Assembly (NCBI GenBank): GCA_002077065.1
Contig: NAJO01000002.1
Location: forward strand, 1-64,000
Source of the DNA: Cryoendolithus antarcticus
Lineage: Eukaryota > Ascomycota > Dothideomycetes > Cladosporiales > Cladosporiaceae
DNA length: 64,000 nucleotides
Direction: 5' to 3'
Below, one piece after another: positions 44,301 to 57,691 of this stretch. Below the pieces are notes generated by a model. The model did not search any database and was not told the DNA's origin. It saw nothing but the letters and a program-made list of their open reading frames with translations. The position numbers and the translations under genes were made by a program. Numbering within the stretch: position 1 is the stretch's first letter; each line of letters opens with the position of its first letter.

Positions 44301-47300
44301 TCGTCGCAGATCCTCGCAAATTCCTGGCTTGTCTCGGTCTTGTTGTGCAGCTTGAGCAAGCTCATGAAAGCCTGGAAGAACATCCGCCTCGGCGTCGGCG
44401 CATCAGACACGGCCTTGATGATGCCGTCGAGCTGATCGCGCTGCTCGGCACTGTTCCAGGCCTCAAAATTGCGCCACATTGCCTCAAGGTAGAGGTCGTT
44501 GATGTTCTCATGCTTGGCGAAGTCGCCGAGTACCTCCCATTGCTGCAGCTTCTGCGCGCAGAGCACCCACTGGTCTTCCCACAGCATGTACTCGCCACCT
44601 GAGTACGGCAGAGACTGGGTTCGTGCTTTGACTTGTGCTTGCTCGTACATGCTCTGCGCCTTGTCCCAGATGCCATTTTGCTCATATGATAGCGCAGCAT
44701 TGGTCTCGACGAACTGCGAGCGGCGTCTCCAGGTGCCGTAGAAGAGATCGTTCTCCTCCAGGCTCGCATAGACTTCGGTCAAAGCATCCAAGTTGCTCTC
44801 TCTGGCAGTCGCCATGTCGATGACAGGGTGATATGCCATGTTCTCCATGAAGGTAGCAGCCACATACCAGGCGTTGTAGTTGCGTGCCAGGAACTTGAAC
44901 ACGTGCGGTGGGAACTTGCAAGTCGGGCGTGCTCGCGCAATGCCCTCAAGCAGAGTGGACACACAGTTCGGCCGTCTGTCGACTTGTCGCTGGTGCATGT
45001 CCTTGGTGAGAAGAGCCACAAGTCCTTGCTCGATGTCCTCACGATCGTCCTTAGAGAGAGTCGACCAGGCCATAGGGAAGTACGCAACCCACACATCATG
45101 CGCCAGACGATCATCGGTATGCTGCAGATCACTCAGCGGCACCAGAATGTCCTTCGCCTTGACATTTCCGATCTCGCTGACGAAAGCCTTCTCAGCATTG
45201 ATCAGCCCCTCAAAAGAATCGTCCAACATCACCTCGCCCGCCCTGGCATCCCCAGCATAAGTTCCAAAGACCTTGCTAGCCGGCAAACAGCGGAAGTCAT
45301 CCTCATGCAAATGCAGCGTAGTACTTTGATCGATACTCCCAAACATCAACTGAATGATCTGCTTCAACCAGAAGCTATCGCTCAGAACCTCCCACTGCTG
45401 CTCTGAGATGAGTTTGAAGAAGCGATTGCTAGTCGAGCGACTGAGCGCCTTGTCAAAGATCGTCATGAATCGGGCCCGCATCTCGATATCGTGGCTACGA
45501 AGTCCGATGAGGAAAGCCTGCTCCATGCGCACGGCGAGCTCGGACCGGAAGATCTTGGGGTCTTCATAGATGCGTATGACGAGCTCCATGAACTTGTTGT
45601 ACATTGTCAAATCTGGGCGGGCTTCGAAGAGCAGCATCTTCTGCAGCACTGCAGTCTTCTCCTTGAGAGTCGGCACAGGCTCGGTTGGGTTGAAGACCCA
45701 GGTCTCGACTTGGCTTAGGATCTTCTCGCAGAGTCTGTTGTCATTCGAGCGCTCGACTAAAGAAGCGAGGACACTGAGATAAGGTCTGCGACGGTCGACA
45801 AGCGCGCTGATGCAGCCAGAAAGCATGTCGATGCACTTGATTATCAAGTCGACAGTGATGTTCGCCTCCGGCGAATTCGGGACCGTCGGCGCCTGCATGC
45901 CTTGTGAGATCTGCTGGGCGGGCGTAAGCTGCGAGCTGATGTGATCCTTGGCCAGCTTAGTCTGGAAGGTCTTGAGCATTGCTTCTATGTGAGTGTGTAT
46001 ATCCTCAGACCGACGTTGCGACAGCGCCCAGAGGATATTGATGCCAGCCATGTGGCTGCTGCCATTGAGTGCGTCGCTAGCAGTGGTGCTGAGGAAAGTC
46101 TTGAACTCCTCAGTCGGACTCTCAGCGTCGGGCAACTCATCGTCAGGCAGCTGCAGCGGTATGACCTCAAGTGTGCGCTGTAAGATCGGTGGCAACTTCG
46201 GCTGCACATTGTCAGGCAGATCGACACCGTGCAACGCATCTTGCACCTCGACGTTGTCGCTCTTCAGTGGCTTAGCGAGCAGCTTCTGCAGCTGTCCAAG
46301 TCTCGCCGCAACCCAGTCGTCCGACCGCGTATTGAGCAGCACCTTCAAGATCTGAATTGTATTGACGACCCGCGTAGTCCACACATCCTGCTTCTCCTCA
46401 GGCTTCAGCTCACTGCACAAGATCTGCTCAGTGACTTTCGGGAACATAGCATCGACGTCGACATCATCCCAGAAAGGCGGCGAAAGCAATCTGTACAGCA
46501 GATCCACAGCGCGCACAACGGTATCCGTGGGCATCTGCTGATGCATACCGCCACTCTGCCTCTCCTCCCTGTGTTTCGAAGCCGATGTCGGGTATCGCTC
46601 AGGTATAGTAGCAATGAACTGCACCAGATACTTCACCAGCGCCAACCGCAAAGGCGCTGGCGCAACAGCAGCCCTCTTGCCCTGAATCTGCGGATCGATG
46701 AGCGGTGAGTCACCACCACTTAGACTGCCCTGCTCGCGAATCGTGCGCTCCTCCCATTGCCACAGCAGACTGACAAGATTCAGCGCCAGCTTCCTGCTCT
46801 CAGTGGAAGGATTCGGCAGCCCAGCGACCTTATTGATCGAAGGGATGATGGTCTGCGCAAAGACCTCCCGCGCCTCATAGAACAGATCTGGGTGTCTGAC
46901 CAGGAACTGGTAGATCGAAGCCAATTGCGCCACATTGTTACTCTCCTCGCTTACTATGCGACGAGGAATCTTGGACCATATAGCCTGTCTCCCATCCGGA
47001 CCACCGAGCCGCTTCTTCAGCACCGGCTGCAAGATCTCCAGACTCTGCGTGACCAGATTCTTGCCCTCAGCCTGATGCGCCCGCAGCAAAGCTCCGTACA
47101 CCTGAAGTGCAATCTTCGATGGAGTCTCGTAGTTCGCGATGAAGTAAGCGATCAGCACGTAGGCGGCGTACTTATTAATTACGTCGTCTAGGCGGATGTA
47201 GTTCCAGCCGAACTTGATGATGTCTTTGCGGGCGTCTTGGAGCATGTTGTGGTGGTACTTGACGAGGAAGGCGGTAGTCTGTAGGAGCTCCATCCTGGAG

Positions 47301-50300
47301 TGATCTACGCCTTGCCGCTCGTCGTCGGAAGAAACATCGCTGTTGCTCTGCGGCTTCCAGAGCTTATTGTGGATCTGGTCTGTCATGCTGCGATCAAGTA
47401 GTGCAGTACCTTTGGTGCCGGCTTCAAAGAGGGAGTCCCAGTTACGCATCGCGTCGTTGGCGAGGATAGGGTTGAGCACGTAGTGGAAGGCGAACCACTT
47501 CATATTCTGCGGGCTCTGCTTGGATGTGTAGATGTCAATACACCTCCCCATCACAGAACGCTGATACTCGACGCTCTCGTTCGTGATGACGTGCTGGTAC
47601 AGATAGGCGAACAACCCGGGACACTTCGTCAGCTGATCAGCCGTGCAAGCCTCCAGGATTCGGAACAGCATGTCCAAATCATCCGGATGCGATCGAAGAT
47701 ACTGCGTCAAGATGTCCGTGATATGCTCAGCGCTCTGCACGACAGCCAGGCGAAGCGTACCAGATAGCGTATTGGCTCTGTCCATGCCCTGCAAGCTGAT
47801 CGCAGCCTTCAGTAAGGCATCGCGTAGCTTCTCGTCCTCCAGCAGCTTCTTGCCAGGCTCGTCAAATTGGCAGACCGAGTGCACTACATGTATGGCATTG
47901 ACGGCTGCGCGTGCGAGGACGTCAGAAGAGCCATCAGTCGGCGTGAATGTCGCAATCAGCGCCTCGGTCTCTGCAACGACCTTGTTCCTCAGCGGTCCGC
48001 TGTGTTCATGCGCAAGCACCTGCGCGAAGAACCTGCCCTTCCCCTCCTCATCCATAGCAGCGCAGAAGAAAGTCCAAGACTCATTCGCATAGTTGTTCAG
48101 ATACTGGATGAGCGGACTCCGGAACGGACTCGCCCTAGTCCGCCTAAGACTAGCCTCGAGCTGCAGCACTCTCTCCACAAGCTCCGGGAGGAATTGCACC
48201 GCAGCGCTAGGCAGTAGGTGGAAGACGCTGAAAATCGCCGTAACAACCTTCATTTTCGCATGACTCTCAATGAGCGTGAAGCTCACCTTCTGCAGTGTCG
48301 CAGGCTCGGCTATTGTCCTCATATGATCTAGCAGCCGAGTTCCTATCTCGACTTTGAAGTAATTGGTCAACAGCTGCAGCAGCGTTCTGAGTCCCTCGAG
48401 CCCTTCGACGCTCAGCTTGCGCGGGTCCTGCACGTTCATTAGGATCGGTCTAAGACCATTCTGGAGCAGGTCCTTGGGCAGCTTCTGCGTGGCCGCAAGT
48501 ACTATCTTGAGACCCGCGTTGGCGGCACCAGCGACTTCCTTGTTCTTGCTGTAGAGGCTCTTGAAGAAGATCGAGATGATGCGAGCTCGGTGTTGGGTTT
48601 GCTGCTGGGTGTTGAAACCGGGGAAGCGAATGGCTGTCGTGAGCAGTCGCAAGCAGGCGACGCGCAGGTGCACGATTGACTCTGAGTTGCGGTGCTCGTA
48701 CGGCTTGGCGGCCAGGCTCTCGTCCTCCGCGTCCACGAGCGCGAGAGTCTCGTACAGAAGCCTATTTAGTGGCTCGTCAAACGTGAGGACGTCGTTTTCC
48801 ATGTCCAGGCAAAAGTTGATGGCATCAATGTAGCCGATTTGAGCCGCGAAGGGAAGTGCACGAAGTGGCTTGTTGAAGATGGGCGCAAGCAGTAGGTCCT
48901 TCACCGGCTTCACGACCTCGTGCAGCTTCACGCCGACGGTGTCTGCAAGCGTCTTCAAGCCTTGCTGAGCAGTTGATCGCACATGCTTGTTCATGTGACT
49001 GACTTCGCCTATGAGTCTATTGCACAGAACATGCAGCTTGCTGTCCTTCTCCCCGAGCTGCTCAGCCTTGAAGTTCTTGGCACAGCGTTGGATGTGGTGC
49101 AGCATCGTCTCCTTCGCTTGGATGCGGATGTTGGCAGGCAGGTCCTGCGGCATGTCCTTGATGACATAAAGCAGCGCGCGTACGAAGTCCAGTTGACGAT
49201 GAAGCAAGAAGTCATCCCTGAAGTTCATCTTCGCGACCAGGATGTTGATACCTGCAGTGCCACCAGACTTGACAAACCATTCCTCCTCGTAACAGGCGTG
49301 TACGAACGTCTCTGCCAGATGACCAAAAAAGGGCAGATTCTCAGCTTGCGCTTCGGAACCGAAGATCTTGCTGGCAACCTCGTGACATGACTGCATTGCT
49401 GCTTCGGCAACATCGCGCACGCCTTTCAGATCGCTCGAGAGGGAGTCTGAAATGGCATCGGCAAGTACGCCAGTCTCGACGTAGACTGGTCCTTCACCTG
49501 CGCGCACTTCGAAAGGGCGGTTCTTGTGCTTCTCCTTACCCAGCGCGGTGCCGAGCTCGACAAGCATGAAGTGTCGATACACGCCAGTGAGGAATGCCTT
49601 CGCCTCGTGTTCGAGTTCCGGCAAGGATGCAGCCAGCATGCAAGCCTTGAGCAGCTTCAGTAGAGTCTGCTGCTGAGCATCGCGCTTGGTACCGGACTTC
49701 TCCCGTTCTGAAACGGCGAAGAGGTCGGTGCCAGCATCGAACTTCTTGTCCTTGAGATCATCCGCTTGAAGTCTCACCAGCCTGGCAAAGTCATCGGGCA
49801 GACTGTCGAACCCCACAAGGAGTTTGACATGCGACACCAGGAGCTTGAAAGCCTGCTTCTTGTGGAATGAGTCACCCTTCTTGAGCGAGGTTTGCTTGGG
49901 CACTTCGCGCAGCTTGTCGATCGCGACGTCAATGCCGAGTCTGGCAGGCATGGCCCTCTCACGCGCAGAGCCGATGAGGCGCACGTCGAAGCTGGGCTCA
50001 TCGTCCGAGTAAACCTTGTACTCCAGCTCTGGAGGTGCATTGATGAACTTGCGATTTCTACCACCGAGCTTGCCGAGGATGCGCATCGTGGTATGAGCAT
50101 GGAAGTGACTATACGGATTGGGCTTCAGGTGGTCCCACAGCGCAGCCATAAGCTCGTCGATGACGGGCGCCATGATCGGGTCCAGGTAGTCCGCAGTGAG
50201 GTTGTCGACGCAAAGCTCGAGTGTTCGAAGACCTTGCGCGATGAGTTCACTGCCAGCGCCGAGGGCAACGACGAGTGGCCGCATAAGGTAGCTTAGATGC

Positions 50301-52799
50301 GGAAGCAGATGACTTAAGCGAGCAGGCACAGTGAGCGACAGCTCGACGAAGAGATCACGCTGCTCCGACTTCTGTGCTGAGACGAGCAAATTATTGAGCA
50401 CTTCGAGCAGCATCTCAAGGAGAGGTAGGATCTCCTTGTAAAGATGCTCGAATCTGCCGCCGCCGATGCTCCGGAATAGAGAGCGTAGTAAGAGGAAGTA
50501 GTTCGTAGGCTCCTCGGCAGTCACAGACAGCTCGATAGACTTGGTAATCAACTTGGTGACGTGCGGTAGCAGGACCTGCTCGTTTTGTGGGGCGAAAAGC
50601 GTAACAGCCATGAAGCTAAGCTTGAACAGACGTAGCAGAATTGACGACTTGAGTGTATCGCTGGTGCCAACCTCTTCGATCTTGTTCATCAGGAATTGCA
50701 GCAGCATTCCGGCAAAAGCTGGGCTAGTGGCTTCGCTTGCCAGGAGAAACTGTGGGATATGCAGTAGACCAGTATGCTCGAAGCTCTGCTGGTAGAGGAA
50801 CGGGATCTCTGTCTGGAAGACTTCGTGGAAGGAAGCAGGATCGAGGTGATGGAAGATGGTCGCAAATGTCTCTAGCAAGTCCTTCTCCTCCTTCCCACTT
50901 GATGCCATGTGTTGACTTGACAGCAGCTCGGGTGAGCCGTTGGAGTCTGGCTTCTCCAGATTGTAGTATTTGAAGACCTGCGCACCTTCGCGGAAGAGCT
51001 TGATCAGCACGTTGACCTCCTCAGCGCTGAAGCCGAATGACAGATCGGCCCAGTTGACTGGCACGAGGTTCTGGTCCATGCTGTCCTTGACCTCGGTCGA
51101 GTTCGAGTTGCGCAACTGGTAGAAGAACGTCTTGAGTCCATGTAGCAGATTCTTGAACAGGAACTTGTTCTCGGTGACAGGATCAGTTGAGCGGTCTCGC
51201 GGGTTGATGGTTTTGATGGGCGTAGCTGAGAAGATGTCGATTTCATCCCAGTCAGGCGGGTGGTCGTTCTCTGCGACATAGTTCTCAATAGGCGCATCGA
51301 AGGATGCAGCACCCTCCTGCTGCTTCGCGAGCTTGACAGCATTCGTAAACTGGCGGTTCATAGCGGCGAACTTGTCAGCAATGCCATTCAGCACCAACAT
51401 CATGTAGTGCCGCGCATCCTGCTTGATCTCGATCTTCGACATGCACTCTGCCATGTTGAGGAGAAGCTTTGCGCTCATCGTCTGATAGCTGGTACCAGGA
51501 ATGTCGTCGTGAAGGTTGCGAATGTACACGATGACAGTCTGCCGTATCATGACAGAGTCCAGCTTGTCGCGCACGTGATGGATGAGATCAGCGAGCATAG
51601 TATACGCGAGTGGTCTCAACGTCTCGTAGGCAGTCAAGCCGTCTCCAACCAGCGTGCGCTCGTCAAGCAGGTCTGTTATGACCGGCAGGAAGATCTCGCG
51701 AAAGTTAAAGTTCAGAATGTGTCTGATAGCCACAAGCAACTCCTTCCGCGTTGCCGATTTCTCCCTCGGACAGTCTCGCAGCAGTCGAACCACAATCTCA
51801 GGCAGCTCTTTCAGGAAACTAGTCAACCTATTCTGATGCGCTCTAAGCATGTAGGCGAGGAAGCTCATGGTCTTGACCTGCGCTGTAACGAGATCGCCGA
51901 ATGCCACTCGATTCTTGATGTCCTTGGCAACACCAGTGAAGATACTGCCGTTGGCCTTTGCTTCGTCGTGTGCAGCGCGCTGCGGTCCAGCTTGGAGTTG
52001 CAATGCTGCTTGTATCTGGGGTGCGAACTTCTGTACATTGTCGGGTGCAACGCTCTTGTGTGCCTGGAAGATGGAGACCACTATTATTGGACACTCAGCG
52101 ACAACTTTAAACGATTGCATCCCCTTGACTAGTAGGCGTGTAGTTTGTTGCTCGGTGCCAGGATCGGTTCCAATCGACGATGTGGTCGATGCAACTGGCG
52201 AGCCTGGTCGCGGCGAGTTGCTGTGCGCCAACTCTGTGCCAACACTGTCTCCTACTTGCACATTGTCGAACGTGTCCTTTACAGTGTCCTTCATGCCTTC
52301 GAACAGCTCGAGGATCAAATCGAGGAAAGGTTGCGCCTTGTTGGCCAGCGTCTTGATGTGGAAGCGCTCAAAGTCCATGATGATCTTCAGACACAGCACA
52401 GCGTTGTCCTCATTCTCCACCCTGATCAGCTCCAAGCACTTGTCGACGATCGCGACTGCGAAGGGTTCAGTCGCATCGGGAGAGTTCATCGGCAATCGAT
52501 GCAGAATCTCCAGTGCACAGCTGCGCATCTTCTGCTCTGGAGACGAGCTGATGAAGACAGGCGACCCTGCGAGGATGTTGAGGCATATGGGAATGAACTT
52601 CTGCATGAAGACGCCATATGTCGGGCCTTGACACCAGTTCTCGAGGCCATCGCGCAGGTTTGTGAGGATCTCGATCTTGTTCTTAATGTCTGTGGTTGAT
52701 GTGTTAGTAGCGCTTTCATCTCGATCGGTCCGTATAGCCTGTACCTGTTGCGTTGTCCCGCAACCGCGCCTCGAGGGCGTCGAGGTTGCGGTCCCCCAT
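41330..52799 (-). CDS. TRA1: Tra1, PIKK-family pseudokinase of SAGA and NuA4
   Basis: Exons 52799-52745 and 52689-41330 give 3804 residues, the usual size. The start MGDRNLDALEARLRDNAT comes from a 55-base first exon; the join yields DIKNKIEILTNLRDGLENW. About 2600 residues of HEAT repeats are followed by FAT (AVIAQ-free, with MYEQAQVKARTQ and WIINRFAHVARKH), the PI3K-like region near 3380-3700 (RFVWFDEVEVPGQYL, RIKIRGHDGSVHPFAIQ) and a FATC end LAQMDLLFQAWL. The kinase catalytic Asp and Asn are missing: the equivalent of DRHPSN reads TQRYPSKMS, and no DFG is seen, as expected for Tra1. It serves as the activator-binding scaffold of the SAGA and NuA4 acetyltransferases. Confidence 0.97.
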
Positions 52800-53653
52800 G
52801 GCGGCTGCTGTAGGTTGGTTGCGCCGATGGAGATAGGCAACAGTAGGCTCGTTACATTACCGGACCATGAGCTCCCTCGACGATGGATAGTGTGTAGCGA
52901 GAGATGCGCCAAAGCAGAAGTCTCGTAGAGGAGAGGTCGTTCGTCAGGCCGCTGGTAAGTGAATCGCTAATAATCCACGTGAAATCGTTATGTCGTGAAT
53001 TCACATGCGCTCTTGCAACAGGGCTGTCGAGATTATAGAGGCAGCGTGTCACAGTGAAGTGGTGCTGCGAAGAGGGGTCGTGTGCTGAGGCAGGAAATGT
53101 GGTGTGTTGCAAATGCGAGGCTGTATCTGGGCGTACGAATGGAAGTGAAGCTTGCAGAGCCTCAAGATGCCTTCACAAATGCGCGAAGTAGGCGATCGCG
53201 AACCCAAAGGTCGGGGAGCGGCCGCGCGCTAATGCACAAACGGCCCGCTTGCATATCGTGGGGAGAGCATCACCGAGCCTCCGCAATGGTTGCACACCCC
53301 CTCCCCCACCCACCCCCCTCCATCTACCTCCCTAGATTTTGTCCCTTCCTATCGACTGCTTGGGCGGAGTTCACACGAGACGTCGCCTGGATGAAGCGAT
53401 GTAATAAGTGTGTTGTCGGCGCACCCGTCGACAGTCAGGACTGCAAGTCACGATACTCTCATACACCACTATTCAAGAACTAGGTATCGCTCCTCGCGAC
53501 TGGACTGCATTCATAGCGAGTAACGATGCGTCCTATCACAGTGTCGAGCCTATGAGCGTCGCTCGAGAGGTACGGTCAATTCGTCGAGGAATACACGGCC
53601 CAAGCGGTCGTTGTCTCCAGCTGTCCCGCTCTCAACTTCTTCTGTGCCTCTTT
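52800..53653. other. TRA1 upstream region with C-rich tract
   Basis: A tract of mostly C with a few T and A runs from about 53287 to 53330. The area should hold the TRA1 promoter. No gene recognised. Confidence 0.5.
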
Positions 53654-53905
53654 TCATGTCGATGTCGCGTCTCCACCTTCGACGGCGCTGTCCTGATTCC
53701 TCTCAACTCTGTCTCTCGGCGGAACATGTTCCCAAAAGCAGTATGCCAGGAGATACATAACGAAGCACAGCCCAGCCGCGAACCAAAATGCTGCCACGTA
53801 GTCGACGGTGGGCAACGACACCATGAGAGCAGGATCAGTGGTACGATAATTGAAATCAAGCACTACCAACGAGCTACTTATAAAAGCCTCCAATTCATCA
53901 TTCAT
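53654..53905 (-). CDS. Small hypothetical single-pass membrane protein
   Basis: An 83-codon frame starting MNDELEAFISSSLVVLDFNY. One convincing membrane helix, YVAAFWFAAGLCFVMYLLAY at about residues 35-55, is followed by CFWEHVPPRDRVERNQ, a positively charged/acidic polar tail consistent with an N-out or tail-type anchor. No family recognised. Only 199 bases downstream of the large repeat-protein gene on the same strand, so it could also be part of a longer spliced transcript. Existence rests on the helix alone. Confidence 0.4.
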   Translation of the reverse strand: MNDELEAFISSSLVVLDFNYRTTDPALMVSLPTVDYVAAFWFAAGLCFVMYLLAYCFWEHVPPRDRVERNQDSAVEGGDATST

Positions 53906-54104
53906 CGATCATCCATATCGTGTTCCATCAAGCATAAGTCGTAAAATCATGCAGCAAACCGAAGTATGGCGATCGATCTTCCAGATCTCAGCTCCTTTCA
54001 AAAGTCCATTCATTCCAATGTAGCGTTAAACGCTCCACCACATCATGACTGCTGATCGTCGCTGTGAGAGCCGTTCCAATTGATTACCGCCCGTTCTAGA
54101 CTAT

Positions 54105-57100
54105 TCATCCCACGGACAGACGAAGCCACCATGGGATATCGGAACGCCTTTCCACGGGTCGCTTCTCAGTTTCGGAATCGCTTATCCTGTTCAATACGTC
54201 AGCATGCCCTCAGGCCTCACTGTAGCGAAGATCAGTACTCACGGGTGCACAGCCGTAATAAGCCTCCTTATCTGTGCGATATTGAGCGTCTCTTTCATGT
54301 TCCATCTACCACGGCCTCTACCATAGAAGACATCGTACTCGACAGTCATGTACTTCCTCGCTGCAGACACCTCATGTACGAGCGTGACCATAGTGATCTT
54401 GTACCTCTTTTCCGGGAGCGTGACATGCGTTATGTTCACAAACCTACCGCCTGCAGCGTCCCGTTGCAGACTTGTGACAAGATGCACATATGTCTCCTTC
54501 GATAGATCTCCCGAGTCTCTCATGATCTGCTTGAGCACGCTCTCGATGGCCATGTCCCGTTCCTCTGTGAGATAGTTACTTGGACCTTTGGCCCCCGCAG
54601 CGGGAGATGTCGCCTTGATGATCATAGACTCCATGTCTACGGTCTCGTCGCGCTGACCTGGGACCCATGCGGTGGGGGACTCTGTCGCCTCCGCCACGGC
54701 GTCGGTCACGACCGTCGCAGCGCGCTTCGTCAAAGTAGCGAATGTCGTTGGCTGTGGCTCCGGTGTCTCGACACGCTCGGGCTTGTCATCGTAATTCAGT
54801 ATATTCATACGAAGAGTCGGGGATGCCGTGCAAGAAGTCGGAGATGTAGCGGTTGGCTGAGCAGTGTGAGGAAATACCTCAGACACCTCATGGGCGTTAA
54901 TCTCCGACGCAGCGTCAATGTAGTTCTGCACGACTGTAGCCACGTTGCCAGCCAGGTCAGGCGATCCTGGCGCAGGCGTTGGCTCAGGCCTCCAGCCATG
55001 GATGTATGTCCTGGACTCTTTGCCGCCAGCGACTGGAGGACCGACGATCGTGGACACGACGAAGCTTGCAGTGTTGATAGGCTCGTTCTCGCCGAGGATG
55101 AGGCCCGAAGCGGCGTGGACGAAGTTCTCGACGATCTGGCCGACTGCAGATGCAACGGGTGGAGCCGTGGGCTCAGTGTGGTGGACTATCACGACACCTT
55201 CCCACGCGGTGGGCGTAGTCCTTTGGAGCAAGCTCACGCGCGAAGCCTCTTTAAGCTCATCGGAAACATCTCGCGGGACAACCGAGACAGTAGCAGACGG
55301 CGACGGAGTAGAAGACCAAGGCGGAATCGTCGTATCAGGAAGTGTCATCGGAGCCGTCGCAAAGTGCGCCTGCATCGCTGCCGCAATGCCAGTCAACTCA
55401 GGCGCACGCGTGCCGCCAACCTCGTACAGACGCTCATATGTCGCCGACTTGCCGGCCAGGTGATCACGCCAAGCGTTCTGCGCGAATTGATTGGGGATAC
55501 CGGCCGCCATAGCGCCCACGAAGTTCGCAAACCCGCCGGGAAAGCCCCGTGGAGCGATTGGGGCAGACGAGATCGCAGGATTGATGGGTGCTGGATGCTC
55601 GCTAATGTAGTTCTCGAGCATTTCCTGGATTTTGGGGCTGCTATGGTCGAGAGCAGTGACGGGGCCGGAATAGGGATGCTCTTCGTAGTGCTTAGACACA
55701 ATCTCGGCATATACAGGATCATACAATCCACGCGGCAGGACAGGAGCTGGCGTTACTTGGGCTTGCTCTGCTGCAGTACGACGCCTGTGCCCATTGGGTT
55801 GTTTGCCAGGGATGTAGATGGGAGCTTCGTATGGGCCTTGAGGGTTGCGAGGAGCGACTGTCTTGGGATCCTCAGACACGCCACGAGCGTTCAGATACGT
55901 GTAGTCGTTGATGTTGAACAGCTCTGGTGGGACGGGGAGCAGAGAGATGTCAGCCTCGGAGAGCGTGGTCCTCGTGCTGCTTGGCAGAACGTCGGTCAAG
56001 GACATGTCGTCGCCATCTTGACTGACGTCGCGGATGGACTTCGGTGCGTGTGTAGGGTAACCAGGATCCGTAGCAGGTCGACCCGACCGGATCTTGCAGA
56101 GCTCCTTGTAAAAGCCCTTGTCGTCGTGAAGTTGCGTGCAGGGATCAAAGCGAAGCGTTGGGAACGGCTTGCCGCTTGTGACGGGGAAGGGTGTCTCCGC
56201 AGCTCCTGTACTGGTGGCAAGGAGGAACGGCGTAGGATGCTGCAGCGAGGTGAGCAGCGTAGTTGCTGGGCCCGTGGCCGAGACCGTTACAGACGCAGGG
56301 AACGGCATAGTAGAACCAATCTCAATGGGCATGCCCCTCTTGGTATTCATCAGCCTAGAGTGCCCCACGTCATAATCAGAGACCACCGGCATCGAATTCT
56401 GATCAATGCTAGTAGCAGCACCATCGACATCGCGCTTAGCCGCGTCCGGCTTCGCAGGCAAGCCGTCCTTGCCCATCTTTAGTCTCGGGGTGCCCGGGTC
56501 GATGAGATGCTCCCACTTATTGACCAAGTTCACCCAAGAGCCTATGGGCCTTGCAAAGACGTCTTCTCGAGGGGCCAAATTGCGCTTCTGCTCCGGCATA
56601 CCGTCCTTGCCCATCTTAAGTCTCGGCGTGCCCGGGTCAAGGGTATGCTCCCACTTATTGACAGCATTGAGCCATAAGCGCATGAGTCCCTTGAGTCCGT
56701 CGTCTCGAGGCCCCAAAGGTGCGTCCGGGGTTAAGTTGCCGAAGATATGCTCGATGAAGGCGTGTAGATCAGCTCCAGTCAAGGATTGCAGAGTATCATG
56801 GATAGTAGCGAATTCGGGTCGTGCGAGCAGAGTCTCCTTAAGTGCCTCGACATCGACGACTACATTTCCCTCGGCGTGGAAGGTATTGACGGCCTGGACG
56901 AGCTTCTCGAGATCGGCGTTCAACAGGTGCGATGGTTCGGGAGCCACTGGCGTTGCCGCAGTGGGCAAAGGGTCAACGGTCAGCGCGGCAGGGATGCTGC
57001 GAGCCTCGATCCAGCCGCTCCAGTCCTGAGTGGTTGTCGGCACTGCTGGCAAAAGCTGAAAGTGGGTGACCTGAGAGGTCGGTGCCAAGTCGGCGGAGAT

Positions 57101-57178
57101 GTTGGTGGATAGTAAGCCGGCGAGACCTTGGCTGGTGAGGCCTAGGGTCACGAGGGTCGTAGTATTCGGAAGATACAT
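54105..57178 (-). CDS. Large lineage-specific protein with duplicated dibasic-flanked segment
   Basis: Exons 57178-54243 and 54186-54105 give 1005 residues. The last intron (GTGAGT, CTGAC branch, CAG) replaces the apparent stop after AVHP with a basic tail ending LRLSVG. A hydrophobic N-terminus (TTTLVTLGLTSQGLAGLL) may be a signal peptide. Residues ~165-255 hold two near-identical copies of NKWEHxxDPGTPRLKMGKDG followed by Met/Leu-Pro and, a little further on, Lys-Arg. The middle is Pro/Thr/Ala-rich with further KR sites. The C-terminal ~110 residues (ITHVTLPEKRYKITMVTLVH, YMTVEYDVFYGRGRGRW) look folded. No known family. If secreted, Kex2-type cleavage at KR could release the repeated peptide; that is inference. 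Confidence 0.72.
56446..56690 (-). repeat. Two-copy ~70-bp coding repeat inside the 1005-residue protein
   Basis: On the + strand the pieces TCTCGGGGTGCCCGGGTC (about 56483) and TCTCGGCGTGCCCGGGTC (about 56622), each followed by GCTCCCACTTATTGAC, mark two copies about 140 bp apart. DNA and protein similarity are both high, so the duplication is either recent or kept similar by selection. Confidence 0.85.
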
Positions 57179-57691
57179 CTTTGGTATTATTCCTCGGTGT
57201 GGTTGGTAGTGTTAGACTGTGATGGTAAGGAAGGAAAGAAGATTGCGACGAGAAGGAAGGAAAGTGTGCGCCTTTTGGATACCGAAGGGATTGATGCGAT
57301 GTCCTCGAGGAGTACGCTTTCGGGAGGAATGCTGCTGACCGCCCAGTAGCAGAGCCCTTCATGGTCACCCAGACTGCCGTGATAAGCAGCGCGAAAGGCG
57401 TCCATGACCGTGACGTGCGTTGCTCTCTCTCGGCAGAGACGTTCTATAATGGATGGTCAGCACACTTAGCAGGCGCTACCAATCCCCACTTCTCAAATCT
57501 GTCGCATGACATGAATGGAGAGAAGTTCCTCCCGAGAAAAGCACTCAGCAGAAGGAAAGGTCAGCAGCAATATGTACACCAGGTATTGGACACGAAATAA
57601 CAAGACCAACCAACTTGACACTTCCACCCTCCACACACTCATCCCCACACAATCTTTTCCTCACCATGCACACCACCTCATAATCTCACTC
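57179..57691. other. Spacer between repeat-protein promoter and GSY1 3' end
   Basis: Contains the promoter of the 1005-residue protein gene. No gene recognised. Confidence 0.5.
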
